A stretch of DNA of 64,000 bases from Microcella alkalica (lineage in GTDB: Bacteria > Actinomycetota > Actinomycetes > Actinomycetales > Microbacteriaceae), in the NCBI RefSeq assembly GCF_014137945.1, contig NZ_JACGWX010000001.1, positions 372,001 to 436,000 of the forward strand. The letters are read 5' to 3'. Positions within the stretch are counted from its first letter, which is position 1; every line of letters begins with the position of its first letter. Below, one piece after another: positions 19,914-28,988 of the stretch. Below the pieces are notes generated by a model, which saw only the letters and a program-made list of their open reading frames with translations, did no database searches and was not told the DNA's origin. Both the position numbers and the translations under genes were made by a program.

Positions 19914-20825
19914 ATGGCCTTCGGCGCCTTTGCGACCTCCACGACGGCGGCTGAGCCGGCAGCCCGCAGGAAGAGCCCCATCGCTCTGCTCCTGTTGCTG
20001 CCCGGACTCCTCTACCTCGGGCTCTTCTTCCTCGTCCCACTCGTCTCCCTCGTGATCACGAGCCTCCAACAGCCGGACCCGGTCGTCTTCGGCCAGTACG
20101 AGAACGCATTCCGATGGGAGAACTACGTCACGGTGCTGCAGCAGTACTGGCCGCAGACTCTGCGCGCGTTCGGCTACGCGGCGCTCGCGACGCTCTTCGC
20201 CCTGCTGATCGGGTTCCCTCTGGCGTACTTCATCGGCATCACGCTTCGGCGCTGGCCCCTCCTTCAGGCGCTCGCGCTCGTCCTCGTCATCGCGCCCTTC
20301 TTCATCTCCTTCCTCCTGCGCACGATCGCGTGGAAGCAGCTGTTCTCAGACGAGGGCCCTATCGTCGGCTTCCTGCAGGCTCTCGCGATCCTGCCGGGGG
20401 ATGCGGCGATCACCGGGTCGGCATTCGCCGTCGTCTTCGGACTCACCTACAACTTCATCCCCTTCATGACCCTGCCGATCTACACTTCGCTCGAACGCCT
20501 CGATCTGCGCTACGTCGAGGCGGGTGGCGATCTCTACGCGAGTCCGCCCTCGACGTTCCTCCGCGTGACGCTGCCGCTCGCCGCTCCCGGCATCATGGCG
20601 GGCACGCTGCTGACCTTCATCCCCGCTGCGGGCGACTACGTGAACGCGAGCCGTGAGTTCCTCGGCTCGACCGACACCGCCATGATCGGCAACGTGATCG
20701 AGGCCAACTTCCTCGTGCTGCAGAACTTCCCCGCGGCCGCCGCGCTCTCGCTCGTGCTCATGGCGGCGATCTTGATCCTGGTCAGCGTCTACGTGAAGCG
20801 CAGTGGAACGGAGGATCTGCTGTGA
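19914..20825 (+). CDS. potB: polyamine ABC transporter permease B
   Basis: 303 aa with six predicted membrane helices. The BPD_transp_1 motif region carries YVEAGGDLYASPPSTFLRVTLP, matching the EAA loop that contacts the ATPase. The start ATG is 3 nt after potA and its stop overlaps the potC start (GTGTGA-type overlap), so translation is coupled. It forms the inner-membrane channel with the following permease for putrescine or spermidine uptake, by homology. Confidence 0.9.
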   Translation: MAFGAFATSTTAAEPAARRKSPIALLLLLPGLLYLGLFFLVPLVSLVITSLQQPDPVVFGQYENAFRWENYVTVLQQYWPQTLRAFGYAALATLFALLIGFPLAYFIGITLRRWPLLQALALVLVIAPFFISFLLRTIAWKQLFSDEGPIVGFLQALAILPGDAAITGSAFAVVFGLTYNFIPFMTLPIYTSLERLDLRYVEAGGDLYASPPSTFLRVTLPLAAPGIMAGTLLTFIPAAGDYVNASREFLGSTDTAMIGNVIEANFLVLQNFPAAAALSLVLMAAILILVSVYVKRSGTEDLL

Positions 20826-21619
20826 GAGGCTTCGGCAAGTACGCCATCTGGGTGTACTCGGGCATGGCGCTCGTGTTCCTGATGGTTCCGATCATCTACA
20901 CGATCGTGTTCTCCTTCAACGACTCCCGTCGCACGAACATCGTCTGGCGCGGCTTCACGTTCGACAACTGGCTCAACGTCTGCAGCGCGCAGGGTGTCTG
21001 CCAGGCGTTCGCGAACAGCATCCTCATCGGTCTCGTCGCGACGGTTCTCGCGACGACGCTCGGGACGATGATCGCGATCGCGCTCGTGCGCTACCGCTTC
21101 CGCTTCCGCTCGGCGACGACGCTCCTGCTCTTCCTGCCCATGGCCACTCCCGAGGTCGTCCTGGGCGCGGGCCTTGCCGCTCAGTTCCTGCAGGCGGGCG
21201 TCGGCAAGGGAATCGGCACGATCATCCTCGCTCATACGATGTTCTGCATCAGCTTCGTCGTTGTGACCGTCCGAGCGCGCGTCGCGAGCCTCGACCCCGC
21301 TCTCGAGGAGGCGGGTCGAGACCTCTACGCGTCGCCGCGCGAGGTCTTCTGGCGCATCACGTTCCCCCTCCTGCTGCCGGGCATCACGGCGGCCGCGCTC
21401 CTGTCCTTCGCCTTGAGCTTCGACGACTTCATCATCACGAACTTCAACCGCGGTGCCGACGTCACGTTCCCGTCGTACATCTACACGGCGGCCGCACGGG
21501 GGATCCCCGCGGAGGCGAACGTCATCGCCTCCGGCGTCTTCCTGCTCGCGATCGCACTCGTGCTCATCTCGCAGTTCTCGGCCGCCGCCCGGCGCCGGAA
21601 GCTCGCCTTGACGCCCTAG
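20822..21619 (+). CDS. potC: polyamine ABC transporter permease C
   Basis: 265 aa with six hydrophobic segments. The EAA loop is LEEAGRDLYASPREVFWRITFP. The N-terminal helix (YAIWVYSGMALVFLMVPIIYTIVFSFN) is typical of PotC/PotI. It is the last gene of the importer operon. Its stop overlaps, on the opposite strand, the stop of the asparaginase gene: the bases CTAG at 21616-21619 serve both. No room is left for a separate terminator, so opposing transcripts from this unit and the asparaginase/gabT unit must overlap. Confidence 0.9.
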   Translation: MRGFGKYAIWVYSGMALVFLMVPIIYTIVFSFNDSRRTNIVWRGFTFDNWLNVCSAQGVCQAFANSILIGLVATVLATTLGTMIAIALVRYRFRFRSATTLLLFLPMATPEVVLGAGLAAQFLQAGVGKGIGTIILAHTMFCISFVVVTVRARVASLDPALEEAGRDLYASPREVFWRITFPLLLPGITAAALLSFALSFDDFIITNFNRGADVTFPSYIYTAAARGIPAEANVIASGVFLLAIALVLISQFSAAARRRKLALTP

Positions 21620-22617
21620 CCGAGAGTCACGCGGAGAGCCCCGACCGGCTCTTCGCCGCCGAGAACGGGTTCGGCGATGTCGTCGAGGAGTTCAGCGACG
21701 GCATCGGGGTCTACGAGCCCCTCCGCGAGGAGCAGCGCGAGGGCGACGGGAGTCGTCGCGCGCATGGAGCCGTCCAGCACCTTCACGGCGACTGCCGCGC
21801 CCGAGGGCGAACCGATGACGACGAGACCCTCCGCACCGATCTTCGCCAGGACACCGAGGCGCTCGATCGCGAGGGTGTTGGCGCGGCCGTGTCCGTCGAT
21901 CGCCCACGGCTCGGCGGCGACGGCCTGCATGAGCCGGGCCGCGTCCGGGGTGCGGCCGCTCGCAACTCGGGCGATGCCGCGCGCGAGGGCAGCGAGCGAG
22001 GTCGCGTGCAGCGGGGCCCCGCACCCGTCGATGCTCGTGCGTCGACCGGCATCCCCCGTCCATTCCTCGATCGTCGACCTGATGCGCTGCTGCACGGGAT
22101 GCTCGGGATCCAGGTACGTCGCCGGGTCCGCGCCCAGCGCGTCGCTCGCGCGGAGGAACCCCGCGTGCTTGCCCGAGCAGTTCATGGCTTCGCGCGCTGG
22201 GCCGAGATCGGAGGCGAGTCGTTCAGCCCGTTCGCGGGTGCCGAGGGGCCACTGGGCCGGGCACTGCAGGGCGGAGGCATCGCGCCCGTCGGCTGCGAGC
22301 ATCCGCTCGACGACCGCGATGTGCGCGAGCGAGCCGCAGTGCGAAGCGGTCGCGAGCGCGAGCTCGTCATCGGCGAAGAGGGCTCCGGTGCCCAGCACGG
22401 CGATCGACTGGAGGGGCTTGAGGGTCGAGCGGGGATAGATCGTCGCGTGCACGTCGCCGATCGCTCGCAGCACGCGACCGTCGGCATTCACAACCGCCGC
22501 GGCACCGAGGTGTCGCGACTCGATGAGCCCTGACCGCTCGATGACCGCGAGCTCGACAGAGCCCGCTGCGGTCAGCGGGCCATCGCCGCGAACGCCTCGG
22601 TCGCTGTGAGCGCTCAC
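21616..22617 (-). CDS. L-asparaginase II
   Basis: 333 aa, Asparaginase_II family (PF06089 type). Family features visible are VIERSGLIESRHLGAA near the N-terminus, YPRSTLKPLQSIAVL, ASHCGSLAHIAVVERML and MNCSGKHAGFL. It hydrolyses L-asparagine to aspartate and ammonia. The GTG start at 22617 lies in a 4-nt overlap with the gabT stop, so the two are co-translated. Together with gabT, ald and the polyamine importer, the region looks devoted to taking nitrogen from amines and amino acids. No signal peptide is seen, so it is cytoplasmic. Confidence 0.9.
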   Translation of the reverse strand: MSAHSDRGVRGDGPLTAAGSVELAVIERSGLIESRHLGAAAVVNADGRVLRAIGDVHATIYPRSTLKPLQSIAVLGTGALFADDELALATASHCGSLAHIAVVERMLAADGRDASALQCPAQWPLGTRERAERLASDLGPAREAMNCSGKHAGFLRASDALGADPATYLDPEHPVQQRIRSTIEEWTGDAGRRTSIDGCGAPLHATSLAALARGIARVASGRTPDAARLMQAVAAEPWAIDGHGRANTLAIERLGVLAKIGAEGLVVIGSPSGAAVAVKVLDGSMRATTPVALALLLAEGLVDPDAVAELLDDIAEPVLGGEEPVGALRVTLG

Positions 22618-23975
22618 GCCTCCGAGAGCACGGTGTCGAGCACGGCGACCGCCTCGCGGAGGAGCTCGTCGGTGATGACGAGCGGAGGCAGGAAGCGGAT
22701 GACATTGCCGTAGGTGCCCGCGGTGAGCACGAGCACGCCGTGCTGTGCCGCGGCCGCTGCCACGCGCGAGACCGTCGCCGCGTCGGGCTCGTGGGTCTCC
22801 GGGTCGACGAACTCGATCGCGATCATCGCGCCGATGCCGCGCACGTCTCCGATGGCGGGGTGCTTGGCCTGCAGCTCGCGCAGCAGGGGCACGAGCGTGC
22901 CCTCGATCCGAGCGGCCTCGTGAAGAAGCCCGCGCTGCTCGATCTGCTCGAACACGGCGATCGCAGCGGCGCACGCGACAGGGTTGCCTCCGTAGGTGCC
23001 GCCGAGTCCGCCGGCGTGTGCGGAGTCCATGATCTCCGCGCGGCCGACGACGCCGGCGAGCACCATGCCGCCTGCGATGCCCTTGGCGGTCGTGATCATG
23101 TCGGGCACGAGGCCGAAGTGCTCGCTCGCGTACCAGGCCCCAGTGCGGGCGACGCCCGACTGCACCTCGTCCGCGACGAACACGATGCCGTTCGCGGTGC
23201 ACCACTCCTGCAGCGCGAGGAGGTAGCCCTCCGCGGGAACGATGAACCCGCCCTCGCCCTGGATCGGCTCGGCGACGAGGCACGCGAGATCCTGCGCGCC
23301 GACGCGCTTCTCGAGGTAGGAGATCGTCCGCTTGGCCGCCTCGGCCCCCGTGAGGCCGTCATGGAAGGGGTACGAGTTCGGTGCGTGGTAGACGTCGCCC
23401 GCGAAGGGACCGAAGCCGAGGTTGTACGGCATGGCCTTGAAGTTCATCGCCATGGTCAGGTTCGTGCGGCCGTGGTAGCCGTGGTCGAGAACGGCCACGC
23501 CGTTGCGGCCCGTGTGCTTGCGCGCGATCTTGACGGCGTTCTCGAGCGCCTCGGCGCCGGAGTTGACCAGCACGACCTTCTTCGCGTGATCGCCGGGCGT
23601 GTGCTTCACGAGCAGCTCGGCGACGCGCACGTACGGCTCGTACGGGGTCACGGTGAAAAGGGTGTGGGTGACCTTCGCCACCTGCTCCTGAACCGCGGCG
23701 ACGACGGCGTCGTTGGTGTGGCCGACGCCCATGACGCCGATTCCGCCGCCGAGATCGATGAACTGATTGCCGTCGACGTCGACGACGATCGCGTCGTGCG
23801 CGCGGTCGATGTAGATGGGCAGGGTCGTGCCGACGCCGCCCGAGACGACCTCGAGGCGGCGAGCGTGCAGAGCCTCGGACTTCGGGCCGGGCACGGCGGT
23901 GACGATGCGGCGCTCCTGGGCGATCTCGTGGTCGCCGACAGCGCTCGGGACGGAGGCGGAGAGGGTGTCAGTCAT
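22614..23975 (-). CDS. gabT: 4-aminobutyrate aminotransferase
   Basis: 453-aa class III PLP aminotransferase. The PLP lysine sits in TTAKGIAGG. The conserved aspartate is in FVADEVQSGVARTG, the phosphate-binding segment is NSGAEALENAVKIAR, and GGTYGGNPVACAAA is present. It converts GABA and 2-oxoglutarate to succinate semialdehyde and glutamate. GABA is the expected breakdown product of putrescine imported by the neighbouring transporter. The stop overlaps the asparaginase start. No succinate-semialdehyde dehydrogenase gene is adjacent, so the next step must be encoded elsewhere. Confidence 0.93.
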   Translation of the reverse strand: MTDTLSASVPSAVGDHEIAQERRIVTAVPGPKSEALHARRLEVVSGGVGTTLPIYIDRAHDAIVVDVDGNQFIDLGGGIGVMGVGHTNDAVVAAVQEQVAKVTHTLFTVTPYEPYVRVAELLVKHTPGDHAKKVVLVNSGAEALENAVKIARKHTGRNGVAVLDHGYHGRTNLTMAMNFKAMPYNLGFGPFAGDVYHAPNSYPFHDGLTGAEAAKRTISYLEKRVGAQDLACLVAEPIQGEGGFIVPAEGYLLALQEWCTANGIVFVADEVQSGVARTGAWYASEHFGLVPDMITTAKGIAGGMVLAGVVGRAEIMDSAHAGGLGGTYGGNPVACAAAIAVFEQIEQRGLLHEAARIEGTLVPLLRELQAKHPAIGDVRGIGAMIAIEFVDPETHEPDAATVSRVAAAAAQHGVLVLTAGTYGNVIRFLPPLVITDELLREAVAVLDTVLSEA

Positions 23976-24026
23976 GGTGGGATTAGTCTACTCCCGGGTG
24001 CTCCGCCCGGGCCGGGAAGGAGCACC

Positions 24027-24512
24027 GTGAGCGCGCACCACAGCTACGCCATCCGGATCGAGTGGACGGGCGACCGGGGCGAGGGCACTGCGTCGTACCG
24101 TGCGTACGGTCGCGACCATCGCATCCTCGCCGACGGCAAGAGCCACGCCATCGACGGGTCGAGCGATCGGACCTTCCACGGCGACGCCGAGCGCTGGAAT
24201 CCCGAGGAGCTCGTGATCTCCGCGCTCGCCCAGTGCCACATGCTGAGCTACCTGCACATCGCCTCGACGAACGGACTCGTCGTCGTCGACTACACGGACG
24301 ACGCGACCGGCACGCTCGAGACCGTCGGCGACGGCGGTCGGCTCACCGAGGCCACGCTGCGGCCGATCGTCACGCTCGCGGCGCATCACACGGCGGAGGA
24401 TGCGGACCGGGCCGGCGAGCTCCATGAGCGGGCGAGCGAGCTGTGCTTCATCGCCAACTCGGTGAGCTTCCCGGTGCACCATGAGGTGCGCATCGTCATC
24501 GCGCGAGTGTAG
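24027..24512 (+). CDS. OsmC/Ohr-family peroxiredoxin-like protein
   Basis: 161 aa. Both conserved cysteines of the OsmC/Ohr family are present, in AQCHMLSYLH and in ELCFIANSVSFPV. The family reduces organic hydroperoxides, and this pattern with WNPEELVISALAQC is typical of the OsmC branch. The GTG at 24027 follows GGGAAGGAG, a strong ribosome-binding site; the frame is open far upstream but only as antisense to gabT. The gene stands alone between diverging gabT and the FKBP gene. Cytoplasmic location is likely, since no signal sequence is visible. Confidence 0.88.
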   Translation: MSAHHSYAIRIEWTGDRGEGTASYRAYGRDHRILADGKSHAIDGSSDRTFHGDAERWNPEELVISALAQCHMLSYLHIASTNGLVVVDYTDDATGTLETVGDGGRLTEATLRPIVTLAAHHTAEDADRAGELHERASELCFIANSVSFPVHHEVRIVIARV

Positions 24513-24590
24513 GGATCCGCTCGGAGCCGCCGTCAAGGCGGAGCGTGGGAGAATGGGGATTTCGTGCCCGCTGACGCAAAGGACTCTCTC

Positions 24591-25568
24591 GTGCGCCGCA
24601 CCTCCGCTCTTCTGCTCTCGCTCGGCCTCGTGGCGACGCTCGCCGCCTGCTCGCCCGGAACGGAGGACAACGCCGCCGACGGCGCGAACGACGCCTGCCC
24701 GCTCACGGGTTCGGGAGGGTCGTCCGAGGCCGTCACGGTCGGCGGCGACATCGATGCACAGCCTGAGATCTCGTTCGTGGGCCCTCTCGAGCCGGAGGAG
24801 ACCGAGCGCACGGTCGTCATCGAGGGCGAGGGAGCCGCCGTCGCCGAGGGCGACACGGTCAATGTGGACTACACGATCCTGAACGGCGGCACCGCCGAGC
24901 AGATCGAGTCCACGTACGAGGCAGGCCCGACCGTGCAGGTGCTGATCGACAGCGAGTCGCAGCTTCTCTCGGGCCTGTCGAAGTCGCTCGTCTGCGCGAC
25001 CGAGGGCTCACGCGTTGTGGGCGTCATCCCGCCCGCCGAGGCGTTCGGTGCGGAGGGGCAGCCGCAGTTCGGGCTCGAGGCCGAGCAGTCGCTCGTGTTC
25101 GTCGCCGACGTCGTGTCGATCGCAGCGCAGCCGCTCGAGCGGGCTGAGGGCACCGAGGAGGACGCGCCGGAGGACTTCCCGGCGGTCGAGCTGGCGGAGG
25201 ACGGCGCGCCGACGGTCACGATCCCGGACGAGGAGCCGCCGGCGGACTTCCAGCTCGCGACGCTCATCCAGGGCGATGGCGAGGAGGTCGGCGCCGACGA
25301 CACCGTGACCGTCCACTACACCGGCATCAACTGGAACACCGGCGAGATCTTCGACTCCAGCTGGGAGCGCGGCCAGCCCGCGTCGTTCCCGACCGGCGGC
25401 GTCATCCCCGGCTTCCGCGACGCGCTCGTCGGCCAGCTCGTCGGGTCGCAGGTCATCGCGATCATCCCGCCCGAGTTGGGCTACGGCCCCCAGGGCGGCA
25501 CCCCCGACGGCTCGATCGGCGCGGAGGACACGATCGTCTTCGTCGTCGACATCCTCGCCACGAGCTAG
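24591..25568 (+). CDS. FKBP-type peptidyl-prolyl isomerase lipoprotein, two FKBP-like domains
   Basis: 325 aa from GTG 24591, which follows AAAGGA at good spacing and gives a standard lipoprotein signal ([19 protein letters not shown]). An in-frame GTG at 24564 would add nine residues before it. The first FKBP-like domain (about residues 65-180) is degenerate. The second (about 225-325) is canonical: [47 protein letters not shown]. It probably helps fold exported proteins at the outer face of the membrane. The next gene downstream is dxr, on the same strand. Confidence 0.9.
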   Translation: MRRTSALLLSLGLVATLAACSPGTEDNAADGANDACPLTGSGGSSEAVTVGGDIDAQPEISFVGPLEPEETERTVVIEGEGAAVAEGDTVNVDYTILNGGTAEQIESTYEAGPTVQVLIDSESQLLSGLSKSLVCATEGSRVVGVIPPAEAFGAEGQPQFGLEAEQSLVFVADVVSIAAQPLERAEGTEEDAPEDFPAVELAEDGAPTVTIPDEEPPADFQLATLIQGDGEEVGADDTVTVHYTGINWNTGEIFDSSWERGQPASFPTGGVIPGFRDALVGQLVGSQVIAIIPPELGYGPQGGTPDGSIGAEDTIVFVVDILATS

Positions 25569-25608
25569 GGTCGGGGATGCCCGGCGCGCGTCGGGCAGGA
25601 TGGTGAGC

Positions 25609-26700
25609 ATGCGCGATGTCATCATCCTCGGCTCCACCGGCTCGATCGGCGTCCAGGCGCTCGAGGTGATCGCCGCCAACCCCGACCGCTTCCGCGTGGT
25701 CGGGCTCGCGGCCGGTCGCAACCGCGAGCTCGTCGAAGCTCAGGCGCGCGCCCATTCCGTGGAGCACATCGCCCTCGGCGCCGACGCGGCGGCCGAGCTG
25801 GTGCGGGATGTCGCCTGCGACGTCGTGCTGAACGGCATCACGGGCTCGGTCGGTCTCGCGCCCACGCTCGCGGCGCTGCGCGCGGGGCGCATCCTGGCGC
25901 TCGCCAACAAGGAGAGCCTGATCGTCGGTGGGTCCCTGGTGACGGGTCTCGCCGCCCCCGGGCAGATCGTGCCGGTCGACAGCGAACACTCCGCGATCGC
26001 CCAGGCGCTGCTCGCGGGAGACCGCCACGAGGTGCGGCGGCTCGTGCTCACGGCCAGCGGTGGGCCCTTTCGCGGACGCTCCCGCGCCGAGCTCGCCGAG
26101 GTCACGCCGGCCGATGCGCTGGCGCACCCGACCTGGGACATGGGAAAGGTCATCACGACCAACTCGGCCACGCTCGTGAACAAGGGGCTCGAGGTCATCG
26201 AGGCGCACCTGCTCTTCGATGTGCCGTACGACCGCATCGATGTGACCGTGCACCCGCAGTCGATCGTGCACTCGATGGCGGAGTTCGTCGACGGCTCGAC
26301 CATCGCGCAGTGCTCGCCGCCCGACATGCGCCTCCCGATCTCGCTCGGGCTCGACTGGCCGCATCGGGTGGCCGGCGTCGGCGTGCCGCTCGACTGGACG
26401 TCGGCCAGCACATGGGAGTTCGCGCCGCTCGACGAGGAGGCCTTCCCCGCGGTCGCCCTCGCGAAGAGTGTGGGCGTCGCCGGGGCCACGTTCCCCGCGG
26501 TGTTCAACGCGGCGAACGAGCAGGCGGTGATCGCCTTCCACGATCGCGCCGTGAGCTACCTCGGAATCCTCGACGTCGTGCGCGCGGTCGTCGACCGTCA
26601 CGACGCCCTGCCGATGACGCTCGACGGCGTGCTGGAGGCCGAACGCTGGGCGCGCGCGGAGGCCGATGCCCTCATCGGGAGCGGGGCTTTCGCAGGCTAG
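25609..26700 (+). CDS. dxr: 1-deoxy-D-xylulose 5-phosphate reductoisomerase
   Basis: 363 aa. Features are the NADPH site [22 protein letters not shown], metal/substrate residues in [19 protein letters not shown], and [11 protein letters not shown]. It converts DXP to MEP with NADPH, the committed step of the MEP isoprenoid pathway. The start at 25609 is chosen because AGGA lies 8 nt upstream; an ATG at 25600 adds three residues. A TAGGGT -10 candidate at 25567-25572 would give a short leader. ispG of the same pathway lies 8 kb downstream, with the site-2 protease between them. Confidence 0.95.
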   Translation: MRDVIILGSTGSIGVQALEVIAANPDRFRVVGLAAGRNRELVEAQARAHSVEHIALGADAAAELVRDVACDVVLNGITGSVGLAPTLAALRAGRILALANKESLIVGGSLVTGLAAPGQIVPVDSEHSAIAQALLAGDRHEVRRLVLTASGGPFRGRSRAELAEVTPADALAHPTWDMGKVITTNSATLVNKGLEVIEAHLLFDVPYDRIDVTVHPQSIVHSMAEFVDGSTIAQCSPPDMRLPISLGLDWPHRVAGVGVPLDWTSASTWEFAPLDEEAFPAVALAKSVGVAGATFPAVFNAANEQAVIAFHDRAVSYLGILDVVRAVVDRHDALPMTLDGVLEAERWARAEADALIGSGAFAG

Positions 26701-26720
26701 TGACTGCGGACCTCGGGGGC

Positions 26721-27239
26721 TCAGCCGCCCGGCTTGCCGCGATCGTCTGGGGGTCCGGGCTCACCGCCGTTGCCTCGGCCGTTGCCGTTGCCCGGCTCGG
26801 CCTCGCCGCCGGATGAGCCGCTCGTCCCTGTCGAACCGCCCGTCGAGCCGCCTGTGCCGGTCGAGCCGCTGCTCGTGCCCGCACCGCTGTCGGTCGGGCT
26901 CGGGCTCGGTGCCGGCTCGCGCGTCGCTTCCGCCTCCCGGGCGAGAGCCGTCTCGAGGTCGTCGCGCACGAGCGCGATGGCGGCCATGATCGCGTCGAAG
27001 CGAGCGTCGCTGAGCTCGCCGCGCGAGAACGCGGCGATCGTCGCGGCCTCGAGCTGGTCGAGCGAGCCTGCGGCGGCCGCATGATCGCCCACGCTCGCCG
27101 CCTCCGAGAGGGAGAGCACGACCGACTGGAGCTCGCTGGCGGCCGTCGGCGAATAGGTGCGGGCGGGCGAGCTCGGCGCGCACCCGGCGAGGGTCAGCGC
27201 GAACGCTAGAACAAGACCAGACGTCAGCCGTGCGATCAT
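26721..27239 (-). CDS. secreted lipoprotein, paralogue of the one at 28587-28988
   Basis: 172 aa. A lipoprotein signal (MIARLTSGLVLAFALTLAGC, Cys 20) is followed by a helical domain (about 25-95) containing ALARGEL-like FSRGELSDARFDAIMAAIAL, and then a Ser/Thr/Gly-rich tail ending GNGNGRGNGG...GKPGG. Its ATG overlaps the stop of the kinase at 27236 (ATGA). The helical domain matches the lipoprotein encoded at 28587, especially RFDAIM(A/S)A(I/L)ALVR. Similar small helical lipoproteins in actinobacteria are often labelled mucin-associated surface proteins. I do not know the function; coupling suggests it is the external partner of its kinase. Confidence 0.75.
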   Translation of the reverse strand: MIARLTSGLVLAFALTLAGCAPSSPARTYSPTAASELQSVVLSLSEAASVGDHAAAAGSLDQLEAATIAAFSRGELSDARFDAIMAAIALVRDDLETALAREAEATREPAPSPSPTDSGAGTSSGSTGTGGSTGGSTGTSGSSGGEAEPGNGNGRGNGGEPGPPDDRGKPGG

Positions 27240-28465
27240 GGCGCGACCAGTCGCTGCAGCAGTTCGAGGTGGTAGCCGAGGATGCCGTCCACGACCGGAT
27301 AATCGGGGACCACGGCCTCGACGGGGGCGGTCGGCTGCGCGGTCAGCAGGAGCGGGAGCCCGACCGAGAGCGCGGCTACCATCACTCCGACCGCTGTGTA
27401 CAGCGCGAGCGCACGTCTGCCGCGGCGAGGGGTTCCCCGATACTCGTCGCGGCCGCGGAGACGCACGCGACGCGATTCCGCCGTCGAGACGACGGGATCG
27501 ACGGCGATGGCTCGCTCGATGGTGAGGCTGGGCTCGACGGGGGAGGCGGCCATGGCGGCAGCGGCCTCGCAGGCGGAGCTCGTCACCGATTCCGCGGTCG
27601 GTGCCGAGCTCCCAGCGGTCACCCGTCCCAGACGGCGGAGCCGGCGGAGGAGGTCATCGGCCGCCGGGCGGTCGCCGGGCTCTCGTGCGACGCAATCGGC
27701 GATGATGTCGCGCCACGCATCCGGAATGCTGTCGGGGATGGCGGGAGGTCGATGCAATCGGGCGGCGAGGGCCTCGATCCCCGTGCCGGGGAACGCCCGC
27801 TCGCCGGTCATCGACTCGAGCATGACGAGCCCGAGCGAGTACACGTCGCTCGCCGGTCCGACGTCTGCCCCGATTGCCTGCTCGGGGCTGAGGTAGTGCG
27901 CCGTGCCGATGACCGAGCCCTCGCTCGTCTGCCGCGTGCTGTCGATGATCCGGGCGATTCCGAAGTCGGTGAGCTTCGCGACGGGCAGGCTCCCGTGCGT
28001 CCGCTCGCCGGGGAGGAGGATGTTGGCCGGTGTGACGTCACGGTGCACGATCCCGAGGGCGTGCACGTAGGCCAGGGCGTCGGCGATCGATCGGCCCATC
28101 AGCCGCACGGCCGCCGGTGCGAGGGGGCCCTGGCGCAGGCGCTGGCGGAGATCCGGGCCGTCGACGTACTCGAGCACGATGACGCCCTCGCCATCCTCGC
28201 TCTCGAACGCGTCGTACAGCGTGACCAGACCGGGGTGGCTCAGGCCGGCGAGCACGCCGATCTCGGCACTCTGCCGATCGAAGTCCCCGCGGTTGGTCCC
28301 GGAGAAGAGCTTGAGTGCGACGGAGCGCCCGAGAGCGGTGTCGGTCGCGGCGAACACCGTCGACATGCCGCCGCGGCCGATGAGTCGCTCGATGCGGTAG
28401 CGCTCGCCGATGAAGCGCCCGACCCGGGGGTTGAGCGCACCGCCGTGGACCGCCTCGATCGTCAT
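27236..28465 (-). CDS. membrane Ser/Thr kinase with HRDVTP catalytic loop
   Basis: 409-aa Hanks-type kinase. Visible are the glycine loop GRGGMSTV, K52 (ALKLF), DFGIARI and SPEQA. The catalytic loop reads HRDVTPANIL, with Asp 143 kept but Thr 145 in place of the usual Lys. A basic linker precedes one membrane segment (about 340-365). A short external tail ends in VDGILGYHLELLQRLVAP. The ATG at 28465 is chosen over a GTG at 28474 because a TACCGT -10 box ends 7 nt upstream and overlaps the GTG. The stop overlaps the lipoprotein start. The gene is closely similar in layout to the kinase at 28985, including the external tail, so the pair is a likely tandem duplicate. Confidence 0.88.
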   Translation of the reverse strand: MTIEAVHGGALNPRVGRFIGERYRIERLIGRGGMSTVFAATDTALGRSVALKLFSGTNRGDFDRQSAEIGVLAGLSHPGLVTLYDAFESEDGEGVIVLEYVDGPDLRQRLRQGPLAPAAVRLMGRSIADALAYVHALGIVHRDVTPANILLPGERTHGSLPVAKLTDFGIARIIDSTRQTSEGSVIGTAHYLSPEQAIGADVGPASDVYSLGLVMLESMTGERAFPGTGIEALAARLHRPPAIPDSIPDAWRDIIADCVAREPGDRPAADDLLRRLRRLGRVTAGSSAPTAESVTSSACEAAAAMAASPVEPSLTIERAIAVDPVVSTAESRRVRLRGRDEYRGTPRRGRRALALYTAVGVMVAALSVGLPLLLTAQPTAPVEAVVPDYPVVDGILGYHLELLQRLVAP

Positions 28466-28472
28466 CGCCCTC

Positions 28473-28478
28473 ACGGTA
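28473..28478 (-). promoter_or_regulatory. -10 box of a leaderless kinase transcript
   Basis: Read on the minus strand, TACCGT is followed by 7 nt and then the ATG at 28465. This is the TANNNT spacing seen for leaderless mRNAs in actinobacteria. It also places the upstream GTG inside the promoter, which decides the start of the kinase. Confidence 0.5.
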
Positions 28479-28586
28479 TCCCCGGATGAGCGCGAGGCCT
28501 CATCTCGGAGTGGGGGTTGCGATGGGGGTCAAAGACGGGTAAAAGGGCTCCCGCCCACATCTTGGTGGGTCAGAGCCGACGCGCGC

Positions 28587-28988
28587 TCAGTCGTCGTCGT
28601 CGTCGTCCTCGTCGCGATCCCGCTTGTCCTCTGCCGCTCGCCGTGCGGCTTCCTCGGCGGCGGCCTGCTCAGCCGCGGCCTGCTCCGCAGCGGCGATGGC
28701 GGCATCGACGTCGGCCCGGACGAGCGCGAGAGCGGACATGATCGCGTCGAACCGCTGCTGCGTGATCTCACCGCGCGCGAGCGCGGTCGACGCCGACGCC
28801 TCCAGCTCGAGAAGCCGCGTCCGCGTCGTCGCCCAGTCGCCGGCCGCCGAGGCGTCACTCACGGCCAGGACGTGCTGCTGCAGTTGCGCCGCGGTGTCCG
28901 CGTCGTAGCTCGAGCCGGGCACGCAGCCCGCAAGAAGACCGACGACGAGAGCACCGCCCGTCAACGCCGCGCTGATCCTGCGCGTCAC
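28587..28988 (-). CDS. secreted lipoprotein with acidic tail
   Basis: 133 aa. The lipoprotein signal ends in LLAGC (Cys 22). A helical domain (about 30-95) contains ALARGEITQQRFDAIMSALAL, matching the lipoprotein at 26721. An Ala/Glu heptad-like stretch likely to form a coiled coil follows, and a tail ends in six aspartates encoded by a short GTC-rich repeat (28589-28606 on the plus strand). Its ATG overlaps the stop of the kinase at 28985. The function is unknown. Position and shared helical domain suggest it works at the membrane surface with its kinase. Confidence 0.75.
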   Translation of the reverse strand: MTRRISAALTGGALVVGLLAGCVPGSSYDADTAAQLQQHVLAVSDASAAGDWATTRTRLLELEASASTALARGEITQQRFDAIMSALALVRADVDAAIAAAEQAAAEQAAAEEAARRAAEDKRDRDEDDDDDD

